Shown here piece after piece: positions 44,635 to 53,254 of a DNA stretch of 64,000 nt (position 1 is the first letter of the stretch; each line of letters opens with the position of its first letter). The DNA comes from Thermincola carboxydiphila. GTDB taxonomy: Bacteria > Bacillota > Thermincolia > Thermincolales > UBA2595. Under the pieces are notes generated by a model. It was given only the letters and a program-made list of their open reading frames with translations. It had not been told where the DNA came from and did no database searches. Both the position numbers and the translations under genes were made by a program. The stretch spans positions 44,174 to 108,173 of the forward strand of contig JAENYP010000015.1 in the NCBI GenBank assembly GCA_016841725.1, in the 5' to 3' direction.

Positions 44635-45351
44635 TTACTCGACTAGTTTTTTCAGCTTACTGATTTCCTCTTTAGTGAGGTGTCGAAATTTCCCCGTTTC
44701 CAGTCCCTCAAGCCTGAGAAAATCCACGGAGACCCGCTTTAGTTCCAGAACCGGGTGTCCGATTGTTTCACACATCCTTCTTATTTGCCGGTTACGTCCC
44801 TCATAAATGGTGATTTCCAAAACACCATTACTCCCTTTTTTATTGAGCAGCCGCACTTTTGCCGGTGCAGTTACACCATCCGCCAAGCGCAGCCCCTTAC
44901 CGAACCGTTTCAGCTTGTCCTTGTCAGGAACACCTTTTACTGTAGCTACATAGGTCTTGCCCAGTTCATGTTTGGGATGGGTCAGCCCGTAAGTAATATC
45001 TCCATCGTTAGTCAGGATCAGCAGTCCTTCAGTATCAAAGTCAAGCCTGCCAACAGGATAGACCCTCTGATCCACACCTGTCAAAAGGTCGGTGACCTTA
45101 GGCCTCCCCTGTGGGTCTCTTACTGTGGTAACATAGCCCTTAGGTTTGTTCAGCAAAACATATACCTTTTCTTCAGGTTTCTCAATTAGTTTCCCCCTGA
45201 CCTCAATCCTGTCAGTTTCCGGGTCTATTTTTACACCCATTTCTGTTACTGTTTTCCCATTAACTTTAACCTTGCCCTGTGATATCAGTTCCTCACAAAA
45301 CCTCCTGGAGGCGATACCTGCATGAGCAAGGTATTTCTGTAAACGTTCCAC
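44635..45351 (-). CDS. RsuA/RluB-family rRNA pseudouridine synthase
   Basis: A 238-residue enzyme with an N-terminal S4 domain (LQKYLAHAGIASRRFCEELI) and a catalytic domain with the Asp in GRLDFDTEGLLILTNDGD, and GRNRQIRRMCETIGHPVLEL. It isomerises uridine in 23S (RluB) or 16S (RsuA) rRNA; the sequence alone fits the RluB-like group of Firmicutes best. GTG at 45351 follows CAGGTG with a 6-base spacer. Confidence 0.92.
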   Translation of the reverse strand: MERLQKYLAHAGIASRRFCEELISQGKVKVNGKTVTEMGVKIDPETDRIEVRGKLIEKPEEKVYVLLNKPKGYVTTVRDPQGRPKVTDLLTGVDQRVYPVGRLDFDTEGLLILTNDGDITYGLTHPKHELGKTYVATVKGVPDKDKLKRFGKGLRLADGVTAPAKVRLLNKKGSNGVLEITIYEGRNRQIRRMCETIGHPVLELKRVSVDFLRLEGLETGKFRHLTKEEISKLKKLVE

Positions 45352-45478
45352 AAAAAACACCTGCTTTTCAAGTTAATACACTGCTCAAGTTAATATACTG
45401 CATCAGTTTACTTTATACCTTTTTCCATTAATTATACTGTACAAACGTATTTTATAAAAGTAAAGGTTTGGATAATGC

Positions 45479-46015
45479 CTACCTGAACACAATATTACAA
45501 ACTACCACTGAGGCTATAAATCCGGTTATGTCTGCAGTCAGGCCGGAAAATACCGCATACCTGTATCTAATAACCCCAACTGACCCAAAATACAGTGTCA
45601 ATACAAAAAAAGTAGTATCAGTACTGCCTTGCAGAGTTGACGCAAGCCTCCCGATAAAGCTGTCAGGGCCGTAAGTCTTGATGAGTTCTGCCGTAATGCC
45701 AAGAGCCCCGCCTCCTGAAAGGGGTCTCATAATTCCCAGGGGCAGCACCTCAGCAGGAATACCCAGGACTTCGGTTACCGGTGAAACCATTTTGACGAAC
45801 AGTTCCATAGCTCCGGATGACCTAAATACGCTTATGGCCACAAACATGGCCACCAGAAAAGGAATTGTCTTCACCGCGGTTGTAAAGCCCTCCTGGGCTC
45901 CCTGGATAAATTTTTCATAAACATTTACCTTCCTTATCAACGCGAAAACAGTTATCACAAAAAGGAGAACCGGAATGGCCCATTTTGCTGCCAAGGTAAC
46001 CATATCCATGAACAT
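45479..46015 (-). CDS. spmB: Spore maturation protein B
   Basis: A 178-residue membrane protein with a nucleoside-recognition (Gate) domain: QGAQEGFTTAVKTIPFLVAMFVAI, LGIMRPLSGGGALGITAELI and STDTTFFVLTLYFGSVGV. SpmB with SpmA is needed for spore core dehydration in Bacillus. ATG follows GGAGGTAG. It starts 6 bases after spmA. Confidence 0.93.
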   Translation of the reverse strand: MFMDMVTLAAKWAIPVLLFVITVFALIRKVNVYEKFIQGAQEGFTTAVKTIPFLVAMFVAISVFRSSGAMELFVKMVSPVTEVLGIPAEVLPLGIMRPLSGGGALGITAELIKTYGPDSFIGRLASTLQGSTDTTFFVLTLYFGSVGVIRYRYAVFSGLTADITGFIASVVVCNIVFR

Positions 46016-46021
46016 CTTTTT

Positions 46022-46618
46022 CTACCTCCATCTTCCGCGCCGAAATAACGCTCTTAAAATCCTGTCGGCAACAACAGCCACAAACATGGCACAGGATGTG
46101 GCAAAAATTGTTGTCCCAACTATCTCTGTCGGGTTTAGAGACCCGGCCTGAATCCTAATCCCGATAATCGTTGCCGGAATCACTGTTATACATGAGGTAT
46201 TCAGGGCCAGAAACGTACACATGGCTTCGCTGGCGGTCTCAGGATCAGACTTATTGAGCTTCTGCAGTTCCTTCATTGCTATCAGACCCATGGGAGTCGC
46301 GGCATTCCCCAAACCAAGCACATTTGCGCTCAGATTCATTATTATTGCTCCCATTGCCGGATGGTCCCTGGGTACTGTCGGGAATAGGAACCGGGTGACC
46401 GGTTTAACCATATTGGCGAAGATTCTGACCATTCCGGCCTCTTCAGCTACCTTCATGATACCCAGCCAGAACGTCATGATAGCAATCAACCCAAGGGCAA
46501 AGTCAACCGCCCACTGAGCCCCCTTCAGGGCTGCAGTAGTTACGACATCGATGTTTCCATTAACGGCAGCCACCACAATGCCGGTTAGCAGCATGGCGGC
46601 CCAGATAATATTGACCAT
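46022..46618 (-). CDS. spmA: Spore maturation protein A
   Basis: A 198-residue membrane protein with ALKGAQWAVDFALGLIAIMTFWLGIMKVAEEAG-like Gate domain start and NLSANVLGLGNAATPMGLIAMKELQ, the SpmA signature. Pairs with spmB immediately downstream. Good evidence that the host forms endospores. Confidence 0.93.
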   Translation of the reverse strand: MVNIIWAAMLLTGIVVAAVNGNIDVVTTAALKGAQWAVDFALGLIAIMTFWLGIMKVAEEAGMVRIFANMVKPVTRFLFPTVPRDHPAMGAIIMNLSANVLGLGNAATPMGLIAMKELQKLNKSDPETASEAMCTFLALNTSCITVIPATIIGIRIQAGSLNPTEIVGTTIFATSCAMFVAVVADRILRALFRRGRWR

Positions 46619-46689
46619 GATTCCTCCAAAGCAGGGAAATATTTAGAGGCTGTACTTTGTCCCTATTATACTGATAATTATGTATATCA

Positions 46690-46716
46690 AAAAAAAAATA
46701 GAACCCATATGGTTCT
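46690..46716 (-). terminator. Intrinsic terminator
   Basis: On the minus strand the stem AGAACC/GGTTCT is followed by ATTTTTTTTTT. It lies 18 bases after the stop of the flavoprotein gene and separates it from spmA. Confidence 0.85.
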
Positions 46717-46734
46717 GGTCCTTTAAATCTCGTT

Positions 46735-48000
46735 TTATTGAAAATATCTGCTTAACCCCAGTTTCCTTACTTTTTCCCTGACTGCCTTCCGGTCAGTTGT
46801 GTACATGCCTTTTTTTATCATGCGTTCAAAATATACTGACCCTGAAAAGGTATATTTGCGCTGCAGGCCTTCTTCTGTTTTAATTTCGTTATGCATAAAA
46901 GAGATTAAATCTCCCAAAGCAAGTTCTGTGGGCAAAACCCGCATAGCCATGCCCTTCGCCAGCCTTACTGCATTGTCTCCTGCCAGCATCCCGGTAATAA
47001 TGGCCTCAGTATGCCCTACCAAAGGGCCTGTTTTTTCCCCGGCACAAAAAAGATTCTTTATGCCGTTCACCCTAAGGTAGTCATCACAGGGCGCCATAGC
47101 CATAAACCTAACGGAATTGCCCTGTCCACCCGAATATGGATCTGCATATCGGGCTTCCCTAAAGCCCTCTAATTCTCTTAAGTTTTCGATAGGGAAAAAA
47201 GGAGTCATCAGTTTGGCATGTCCTGTGTCCAAAATTATCAAGTTTGCAGCATATTCTTCCATGGTATATTGCTGGCAGGCCTTTCTGCGCAGGGAACCTT
47301 TTTTGTGGTACTGTTCCGGAAGCGGAATTATGACAACACCATTGCGGTCAAGTTCTTTGACCAGGCTTTTTGAGAGGGATTTCTTGTCAAGCTTGCAGGA
47401 ACCGCTCATAGCTTCGAACTGGTGCGTGCCTTCTCCTGCTTTAATTTCTTTCACTCCGGCCAAAGCTGTCAGGCTCACTCTGGAACCAAAAGAAGGGCAG
47501 CGAAGGATACACATGGCACAACCTGTCCCGTATTTAATACAATTATTTATTGGCCCGGCTGTCCCGGTGGCATCAATAAAGACATCTCCTGGAATCACCT
47601 CATCTGTAGAAGTGACCACATGCTCTATTCCCCGGTCATGTACAGCAGCACCTTTGATCAGGGTTCTGAACACTATTTTTACCCCTTGTTCCTCCAGGCA
47701 TCTGCGGACAACCCTTTCAATTCGCTGTACATCATAAAGCAGTGCATGACTGTGACCCGGAAAATTTATGTCCCGGTGCCTGGCCACCGATTCAATAACT
47801 CTAAAGATATCTCCTCCACCAAGGGCTATTGCTTCCTCGGCCGCTGTATAGCGCCCGTTGTTTCTCATGATTCCACCAACCAGGCCTGTTCCAAGTAAAA
47901 GGTCGGTTTTTTCTACCAGGATTACTTCTGCTCCTGCCTTTGATGCAAAATAGGCGGAAGCACACCCGGCCCAGCCTCCTCCGGCAACAACAACTTTCAC
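46735..48000 (-). CDS. FAD-dependent oxidoreductase, uncharacterised
   Basis: A 421-residue flavoprotein with the FAD-binding start KVVVAGGGWAGCASAYFASKAGA, DVFIDATGTAGP and FCAGEKTGPLVGHTEAIITGMLAGDNAVRLAKG at the C-terminal half, a pattern shared with GidA/TrmFO-like and FAD_oxidored proteins. A cysteine cluster CIKYGTGCAMCILRCP near residue 155-170 could hold an iron-sulfur cluster or redox disulfides. Substrate unknown. GTG start with GGAGG 8 bases upstream. Confidence 0.82.
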   Translation of the reverse strand: MKVVVAGGGWAGCASAYFASKAGAEVILVEKTDLLLGTGLVGGIMRNNGRYTAAEEAIALGGGDIFRVIESVARHRDINFPGHSHALLYDVQRIERVVRRCLEEQGVKIVFRTLIKGAAVHDRGIEHVVTSTDEVIPGDVFIDATGTAGPINNCIKYGTGCAMCILRCPSFGSRVSLTALAGVKEIKAGEGTHQFEAMSGSCKLDKKSLSKSLVKELDRNGVVIIPLPEQYHKKGSLRRKACQQYTMEEYAANLIILDTGHAKLMTPFFPIENLRELEGFREARYADPYSGGQGNSVRFMAMAPCDDYLRVNGIKNLFCAGEKTGPLVGHTEAIITGMLAGDNAVRLAKGMAMRVLPTELALGDLISFMHNEIKTEEGLQRKYTFSGSVYFERMIKKGMYTTDRKAVREKVRKLGLSRYFQ

Positions 48001-48082
48001 ATCTGAGTCCTCCTTCCTACCGGTTGACTCAAAAGCAAATTACTGTTCTCACCATTATATGCGCCGGCCCGGCGATAAGTTT

Positions 48083-48526
48083 CTAACAATATTCATGATG
48101 TTCAGGGTTTCTTTTATCCCTCTTGAATATTGACTGCAGCTGTGACACCATCTGTGGGGCGACATCAATTATTCTGTCCACGACGGCATTACCGTCTACA
48201 GGCATCAACCTTATCTGTCCCTGTCCCACTACCAGAAAACCAACCGGCTGAACCGATACACCGGCGCCGCTGCCTCCTCCGAACGGCATTACTGTGCCGC
48301 TGCCCGGTTGACCGCCGCCGCCCCCGCCGCTGTTATCCTGCTGCCCTGCGCCACCTTCAAACTCACCGCCGCCCGCAGCAAATCCACAGGCTACTCTGGA
48401 CACCGGTATGATCACACTGCCGTCAGGAGTTTCCACCGGATCACCTACAATTGTATTTACATCAACCATTTCCTTAATACTTTCCATTGCTGTTTTCATT
48501 AGCCCTTCTATTGGATGATTGCTCAT
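48083..48526 (-). CDS. gerW: GerW-family sporulation protein (YtfJ)
   Basis: A 147-residue protein with HPIEGLMKTAMESIKEMVDVNTIVGDPVETPDGSVIIPVSRVACGFAAGGGEF, the YtfJ/GerW signature, then a Gly-rich low-complexity linker (about 80-100) and VQPVGFLVVGQGQIRLMPVDG. GerW is a forespore protein needed for germination with some nutrients in Bacillus. ATG at 48526 has GGGAGG upstream. It follows a DUF2953 gene, as in Bacillus (ytfI-ytfJ). Confidence 0.92.
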   Translation of the reverse strand: MSNHPIEGLMKTAMESIKEMVDVNTIVGDPVETPDGSVIIPVSRVACGFAAGGGEFEGGAGQQDNSGGGGGGQPGSGTVMPFGGGSGAGVSVQPVGFLVVGQGQIRLMPVDGNAVVDRIIDVAPQMVSQLQSIFKRDKRNPEHHEYC

Positions 48527-48548
48527 CAATATCTTCCTCCCTGTGGCA

Positions 48549-49196
48549 TTATGAAATTAATCTGCATTTTACAAATTTTAGTCCTGCAATAATAATATTG
48601 CCTATTCGCAAATCAAATATGCAATGAAATTCTAGTCTCAGACAAGGGTTATGATAACACGGGAGCACTGAAATTATGGGAGGACTGTCAACTTTCCCGA
48701 CATTCCTGCTGACAATGCCATATATCAACCCTTTGGCAGCCCACAGAAAACCTGTGGCAATCCCGGTATTTGCCGGGTCTCCCAGGCCTATTTCCGTCTT
48801 CCAGCTTAAATGGCGGAACCTGACTGATTTGAGGAGACTTTTTAAGGCTTTCCGGTAACGTTTCAGGTACTTAATTCCCAGTTTGATATATTTTGGCAGA
48901 TGTTGCAGCAGCTCCGACAATGGGAATTTCAGAACCTTTTCCTTTTCTCCAACAGGAGGTGAAACTCCCTCTGCATCTGTTTCCAGCTTTACCAATGGTT
49001 TAAAACGGTTAATATCAATTTCTGCCACCGGCATTTCTGCTTTATATCGGATAAGCCCCCTAAACAGGGATACTTCTGCCCTTAAATGGTCATTACTCCC
49101 CTTGCGTACAAAAAAAATATCAAACCGCACTTTGATAAAAAGTGCAGCTGCCATTATAATTAGCAAAATCCCCCCGAAAATGATAAAACCGGACAT
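48549..49196 (-). CDS. DUF2953 domain protein (YtfI-like)
   Basis: A 215-residue protein with an N-terminal membrane helix (FIIFGGILLIIMAAALFI) and the DUF2953 core: SLFRGLIRYKAEMPVAEID, LSWKTEIGLGDPANTGIATGFLWAAKGLIYG and LRLEFHCIFDLRIGNIIIAGLKF. In Bacillus its homologue ytfI also sits next to ytfJ (gerW). Function unknown, probably sporulation-linked. Confidence 0.85.
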   Translation of the reverse strand: MSGFIIFGGILLIIMAAALFIKVRFDIFFVRKGSNDHLRAEVSLFRGLIRYKAEMPVAEIDINRFKPLVKLETDAEGVSPPVGEKEKVLKFPLSELLQHLPKYIKLGIKYLKRYRKALKSLLKSVRFRHLSWKTEIGLGDPANTGIATGFLWAAKGLIYGIVSRNVGKVDSPPIISVLPCYHNPCLRLEFHCIFDLRIGNIIIAGLKFVKCRLIS

Positions 49197-49615
49197 AGAT
49201 AATCACCCTGTTGGAAATATTTCTCTCTACAGGTTATATTTTATCTGTTTTGCCCGGCTGCTATACTCATAATCGATTAAGAAGGTTCTTTCTGTAAACC
49301 GAAGGCGACAGGCCCACTTAGGGAAAAGTTTCCGGCGACATGCCTCTGCAGGTATTTTATGGCCCTGGTGATGTTCTCTTTATCAAAGCATTTTTTGGGA
49401 TCGGTCTTATTAGGTCTGTTTTTAGCATTAACATCTCCCGTGCTGCCGTTAATATTGCGGAGCAGACTGACTACAATCTGGTAATTCAGGCTCCTTAAAA
49501 CATATTCATTGCCGTTGCTGATAGTTTTGGGGCAGATCAGGTTTATAAAAAAACCTATCCGCAAAAAGGAGAGGCAGAAGATACCTGTCTCTCCCTTAAT
49601 TTGGCCAAAAATCGA
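49197..49615. other. Intergenic region without a convincing gene
   Basis: No open reading frame here has both a good start and a recognisable product. A 95-codon frame (49277-49564, minus) starts with TTG without a ribosome binding site. The region separates DUF2953-gerW from the genes at 49.6-53.2 kb that stand between it and scpAB. Confidence 0.5.
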
Positions 49616-50428
49616 TTAGTTTCGCTGACCCAAAATATAGTTTTTCCACCAGCCCTGATTCTCATCTTCAGGGTCTACTTCAAACCCGGGGTAATTAAAC
49701 TTCCAGTCACCTACAAAGGTTTTCCCGTCTTCCGACATGGTGAAAACGATGTCTCCCTGTTGACCGACATCTATAAACCACTTTCCGGTAAGTACGTTTC
49801 CGGACACAGTACCGGTAATTCTGCCATACATATCATTGTCCTGGACTGTGGCCACATTGTTTCCTGACTGATTAAAGATAAACAGTCCGCCATCACCGGC
49901 ATCCCATGTCCCTGTCCAGCTCATTTGGTCAATCGCACCACTGGTAAATGTAATGGTGACTGTCTGTGTTGCAGCCTCCCAGCCAACCTGAGCGCCCAGT
50001 TCCTCTGTAATAAACCGGACCGGCATCATTGTCCTGCTGTTGATGATGGTCGGGGGTACGTCCAGTGTTTTGACAACCCAGTCAGCAGTTGCTGAATTCA
50101 TGTCCTTGACTCGGGCCTGATTATAATCAATAGTCATAATGATAGTCTTTGTTGCTGTGGTAATTGTTACCTCACGGGTATCTCCGTTCCACGCTATTGT
50201 TGCCCCCATGTTTTCTACCAGAGCCCTGATGGGAAGCAGTGTCCTGCCATTAACAATCACAGGCTTGGTACCCCTTGCAGGGTCTATTTCCTGTGTCAAG
50301 CCATTTACACTCATGTTGGGATCACCGATCCTGAGTACAACTGTCTTGGTCTCAGCATAGGCCGCAGCACCAAAGACCAGGCACAGCGCTGCCGTCAGCA
50401 TCAGAATCAAAGCAACCTTTTTTTTCAC
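49616..50428 (-). CDS. Exported protein with two copper-amine-oxidase N-terminal-like domains
   Basis: A 270-residue protein with a clear signal peptide (KKKVALILMLTAALCLVFGAAAYA). Two repeats of the stalk domain follow: LLPIRALVENMGATIAWNGD near residue 60 and MMPVRFITEELGAQVGWEAA near 130, then a beta-rich C-terminal domain of about 110 residues (TGTWDAGDGGLFIFNQSGNNV, GTVSGNVLTGKW). Such stalk domains are common in clostridial surface proteins; no catalytic oxidase is present. GTG at 50428 follows GGAGGG; the frame extends further upstream without a better start. Confidence 0.85.
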   Translation of the reverse strand: MKKKVALILMLTAALCLVFGAAAYAETKTVVLRIGDPNMSVNGLTQEIDPARGTKPVIVNGRTLLPIRALVENMGATIAWNGDTREVTITTATKTIIMTIDYNQARVKDMNSATADWVVKTLDVPPTIINSRTMMPVRFITEELGAQVGWEAATQTVTITFTSGAIDQMSWTGTWDAGDGGLFIFNQSGNNVATVQDNDMYGRITGTVSGNVLTGKWFIDVGQQGDIVFTMSEDGKTFVGDWKFNYPGFEVDPEDENQGWWKNYILGQRN

Positions 50429-50553
50429 TAAATTCCCTCCGTTCGTTATTCTTGTTTTATTTCTTTCCCTGATAAGTTTAACATTTTTCATTGTATGATT
50501 CTTTCGCAATATTGCTATGTACTTTTGTAATATTGCTATAATAAAATTAAAAA

Positions 50554-50575
50554 CGCCAGAGCTTAAGCCCCGGCG
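50554..50575 (-). terminator. Intrinsic terminator
   Basis: On the minus strand CGCCGGGGC/GCTCTGGCG (two G-U pairs) is followed by TTTTTAATTTTA. It lies 20 bases after the stop of the TIGR00266 gene. Confidence 0.8.
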
Positions 50576-50594
50576 CTTTTTCTTGCCGCTTTGA

Positions 50595-51353
50595 TCAGTC
50601 CTTACCAAAGAACGATCCAATTAAGTTCCCCGCATTAATATTTGATCCACCCTCACTGCGGGCCCCGCCTGCAGCTGCCGCAATACGGTCAGCCATCCTG
50701 GAGAACGGCAGGGTCTGCAGGTAAACTAATCCCGGTCCCGTAACCCGTGCCAGGAAGACACCTTCACCGCCAAACAGGGCGTTCTTAAATCCACCGACAA
50801 ACTGAATATCATAGTCCACAGATGGCGAAAAACCGACAAGGCATCCGGTATCTACTCTGAGAGATTCTCCTGCTGCCAGGTTCCGTTCCACAATTGTGCC
50901 CCCTGAATGAATAAATGCCATGCCATTTCCGGTCAATTTTTGCAGTATAAAACCTTCACCTCCGAACAGTCCGGCTCCGAGCTTCTTGGTAAAGGCTACC
51001 TCGATATCAATCCCGTTAGCGGCACACAGGAAGCTGTCCTTCTGACAGAGGAAAGTCCCTCCCAGCTTATCCAGATCAAGAGGGATAATTTTTCCGGGAT
51101 AAGGGGCTGCAAAACCGACATTTGCCTTTTTGGAGCCACTGTTCATAAATGTGGTGATGAAAAAGCTTTCACCTGTTACCATTCTCTTGAAACCGCTGAA
51201 CAGCCCGCCTCCGGTACCTGTCTGCATGGCAATCCCGTCTTCCATATACATCATCATCCCGGCTTCGGCACGCACACCCTCCTGAGGGTCAAGTTCAATT
51301 TCCACCATCTGCATGTCATCACCATAAACCTTGTAATCAATTACATCAGCCAT
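50595..51353 (-). CDS. TIGR00266/AIM24 family protein
   Basis: A 252-residue all-beta protein with MMMYMEDGIAMQTGTGGGLFSGFKRMVTGESFFIT, FLCQKDSFLCAANGIDI and LARVTGPGLVYLQTLPFSRMADRI. These are family signatures of TIGR00266 (AIM24) proteins, whose function in bacteria is not established. Single gene between two terminators or gaps. Confidence 0.9.
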   Translation of the reverse strand: MADVIDYKVYGDDMQMVEIELDPQEGVRAEAGMMMYMEDGIAMQTGTGGGLFSGFKRMVTGESFFITTFMNSGSKKANVGFAAPYPGKIIPLDLDKLGGTFLCQKDSFLCAANGIDIEVAFTKKLGAGLFGGEGFILQKLTGNGMAFIHSGGTIVERNLAAGESLRVDTGCLVGFSPSVDYDIQFVGGFKNALFGGEGVFLARVTGPGLVYLQTLPFSRMADRIAAAAGGARSEGGSNINAGNLIGSFFGKD

Positions 51354-51475
51354 TCATCTGCCTCCCATCATATCTTTTATGTAAAGAATAATCATCTTAA
51401 CTTTACCACCAAAGGTAACACTATGCTTTCCAATTATTGCTGTTTAGTGTTAATATATTGCTCTTTTAGTGAACC

Positions 51476-51871
51476 TTAATAATTCAAACTGCACTTCTGG
51501 TGTGCCTTGAGGATGCATTTGTCCATGACCACTTCAAGTCCGGAGTTTCGCGCAGCTTCAGCCGCTCCCTCATTAATAACGCCTTCCTGCATCCAGATGA
51601 CTCTGACATCACCCCTGTTTACCGCCTGTCTGACAAAAGGCATTACAGCTTGGGGTTTGCGAAAAATGTCGACAACGTCAACAACAATATCTGCCGGAAT
51701 GGAATCAATATCAGGATAGGCCTTCTCTCCGAGGACACTGTCAACTGTGGGGTTAACCGGAATAATCCGGTACCCGCAATCCTGCAGATACTTGGCCACA
51801 GTGTAGCTGGACCTGTCGGGCTTATTGGAAAGTCCGACAACTGCAATGGTCTTCACAGAATCAAAATCCAC
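51476..51871 (-). CDS. CoA-binding domain protein (YccU-like)
   Basis: A 131-residue Rossmann-type protein of the CoA-binding family: KTIAVVGLSNKPDRSSYTVAKYLQDCGYRIIPVNP, then DVVDIFRKPQAVMPF and VIWMQEGVINEGAAEAARNSGLEVVMDKC. Function is unknown. GTG at 51871 has AAGGTG 6 bases upstream; a GTG six codons earlier is also in frame. It overlaps the 3' end of scpB. Confidence 0.87.
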   Translation of the reverse strand: MDFDSVKTIAVVGLSNKPDRSSYTVAKYLQDCGYRIIPVNPTVDSVLGEKAYPDIDSIPADIVVDVVDIFRKPQAVMPFVRQAVNRGDVRVIWMQEGVINEGAAEAARNSGLEVVMDKCILKAHQKCSLNY

Positions 51872-52463
51872 CCTGTTCACCTTCCTCACCTGTTATTTTC
51901 TCTGAACCGGAATTTTCTTCTTCACTGCCGCCATGACGCCTGGTAAATTCGTCAGGGTCCGGCAGTCCGGAAAGGTCCTGTAAACCAAAATACCTGAGGA
52001 AACTCGGCGTTGTCCCAAACAACATCGGCCTCCCGGGACCTTCTTTCCTGCCTACTTCTCTTAACAGGTTTTTTTCTACCAGTGTTCCAATGGCGCTGTC
52101 GACCTTAACACCCCTGATAGCCTCAATTTCCGCCCTGGTAATCGGCTGCTTATAGGCAACTATCGCCAGAGTCTCCAGGGCTGCCTTGGAAAGGCCGTGA
52201 GTCCCCTGAGGCTTATAAAGTTTTTCAATATAGCCTGCCATTTCCGGCCTGGTACACATCTGGTAACCATTGGCAACGAGGTTTATGTTAATGCCCCGGC
52301 AGTTATTGTTATATTCGGACATGAGCTCATCTGCCAGGACTTTGATATCATTTTCAGGCATCTCCAGTACCTGGGCCATATCCTTTAAAGTCAGCGGCTC
52401 TTTTGATACAAACAACAGGCATTCAATTATGGCTTTCGTTTCCCGGGGAAACATCAGGCCCAT
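51861..52463 (-). CDS. scpB: Segregation and condensation protein B
   Basis: ScpB is a winged-helix partner of ScpA and SMC in chromosome condensation. The 200-residue protein has AIIECLLFVSKEPLTLKDMAQVL, LSKAALETLAIVAYKQPITRAEIEAIRGV and GRPMLFGTTPSFLRYFGL. ATG at 52463 is preferred (AAAGGAG upstream); the frame continues to 52499 inside scpA. 16 bases after scpA. Confidence 0.94.
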   Translation of the reverse strand: MGLMFPRETKAIIECLLFVSKEPLTLKDMAQVLEMPENDIKVLADELMSEYNNNCRGININLVANGYQMCTRPEMAGYIEKLYKPQGTHGLSKAALETLAIVAYKQPITRAEIEAIRGVKVDSAIGTLVEKNLLREVGRKEGPGRPMLFGTTPSFLRYFGLQDLSGLPDPDEFTRRHGGSEEENSGSEKITGEEGEQGGF

Positions 52464-52479
52464 AGTCTGATTCACTCCT

Positions 52480-53226
52480 TTAGGCTTCGGCAGTATCATT
52501 CTCTCTGCTGTATATCATTATCTCCCCAAAAGCCCTGGACTGATATGCCCTTATCCGGCCAAGCTTAATCAGCTCCAGTAGGGCTAAAAACGTCACGATA
52601 ACCTCTACTCTGGTTACCCTGGAGTGAAACAGGTCCTTAAAAGCAATCCCCCGGTTGTGAAAAAACAGCCTGCGCATAATTTCCTTCATTTTGTCCCTTG
52701 TAGTTACCTCATCCCGTGGAATCTCGCCGGTCAGTTCCCTGTCAACCGTCCGCTCCAGAACTTCTTGCAGCGCCTCCAGAAGGGTGGACATATTTATCCC
52801 CTCAAGGGGGTTTTCCTCCCGAAACAGGTGATAAAACATTTCCTCTTCATTTTGCCGGGTATAAACCCTGTTCATTAAGGTCTCTTTTTCCTGAAAAAAG
52901 TCGGCCATTACCTTGAACTTTTTGTATTCCAGAAGCTTTTCCACCAATTCATCCCTGGGGTCATATTCTTCCAGGGCCTCTTCATCCTCAACCGGCGGTT
53001 TGGGCAGCAGCATCCTGGCCTTGATGGCCAGGAGGTTTGCAGCCATTACCAGGAACTCGCTGGCAACTTCAAGGTCCAGAATCTGTATCGCCGTGATATA
53101 TCCCAGGTATTGTTCGGTAATTTTAGCTATGGGAATATCATAGATATCGACTTCGTTTTTTTCCAACAGGTGAAACAGGAGGTCAAACGGGCCCTCAAAG
53201 ACTTCCAGTTTAATCTGGTAGGCCAA
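52480..53226 (-). CDS. scpA: Segregation and condensation protein A
   Basis: ScpA is the kleisin that bridges SMC heads. The 248-residue protein has YQIKLEVFEGPFDLLFHLLEKNEVDIYDIPIAKITEQYL, LLAIKARMLLPKP, and the C-terminal winged helix VTFLALLELIKLGRI. It starts with TTG after GGGGGAG. Next gene is scpB; trpS lies 28 bases upstream. Confidence 0.95.
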   Translation of the reverse strand: MAYQIKLEVFEGPFDLLFHLLEKNEVDIYDIPIAKITEQYLGYITAIQILDLEVASEFLVMAANLLAIKARMLLPKPPVEDEEALEEYDPRDELVEKLLEYKKFKVMADFFQEKETLMNRVYTRQNEEEMFYHLFREENPLEGINMSTLLEALQEVLERTVDRELTGEIPRDEVTTRDKMKEIMRRLFFHNRGIAFKDLFHSRVTRVEVIVTFLALLELIKLGRIRAYQSRAFGEIMIYSRENDTAEA

Positions 53227-53254
53227 AAGACTTCACTCCCCCGAATAATTTAAA

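Noticed and set aside
48130..48411. A Pro/Arg-rich plus-strand frame opposite gerW
   Set aside because: It is the antisense of the Gly-rich linker of gerW, a typical shadow frame.
49277..49564. A 95-codon minus-strand frame
   Set aside because: TTG start without a Shine-Dalgarno, no recognisable domain; listed only as an intergenic region.
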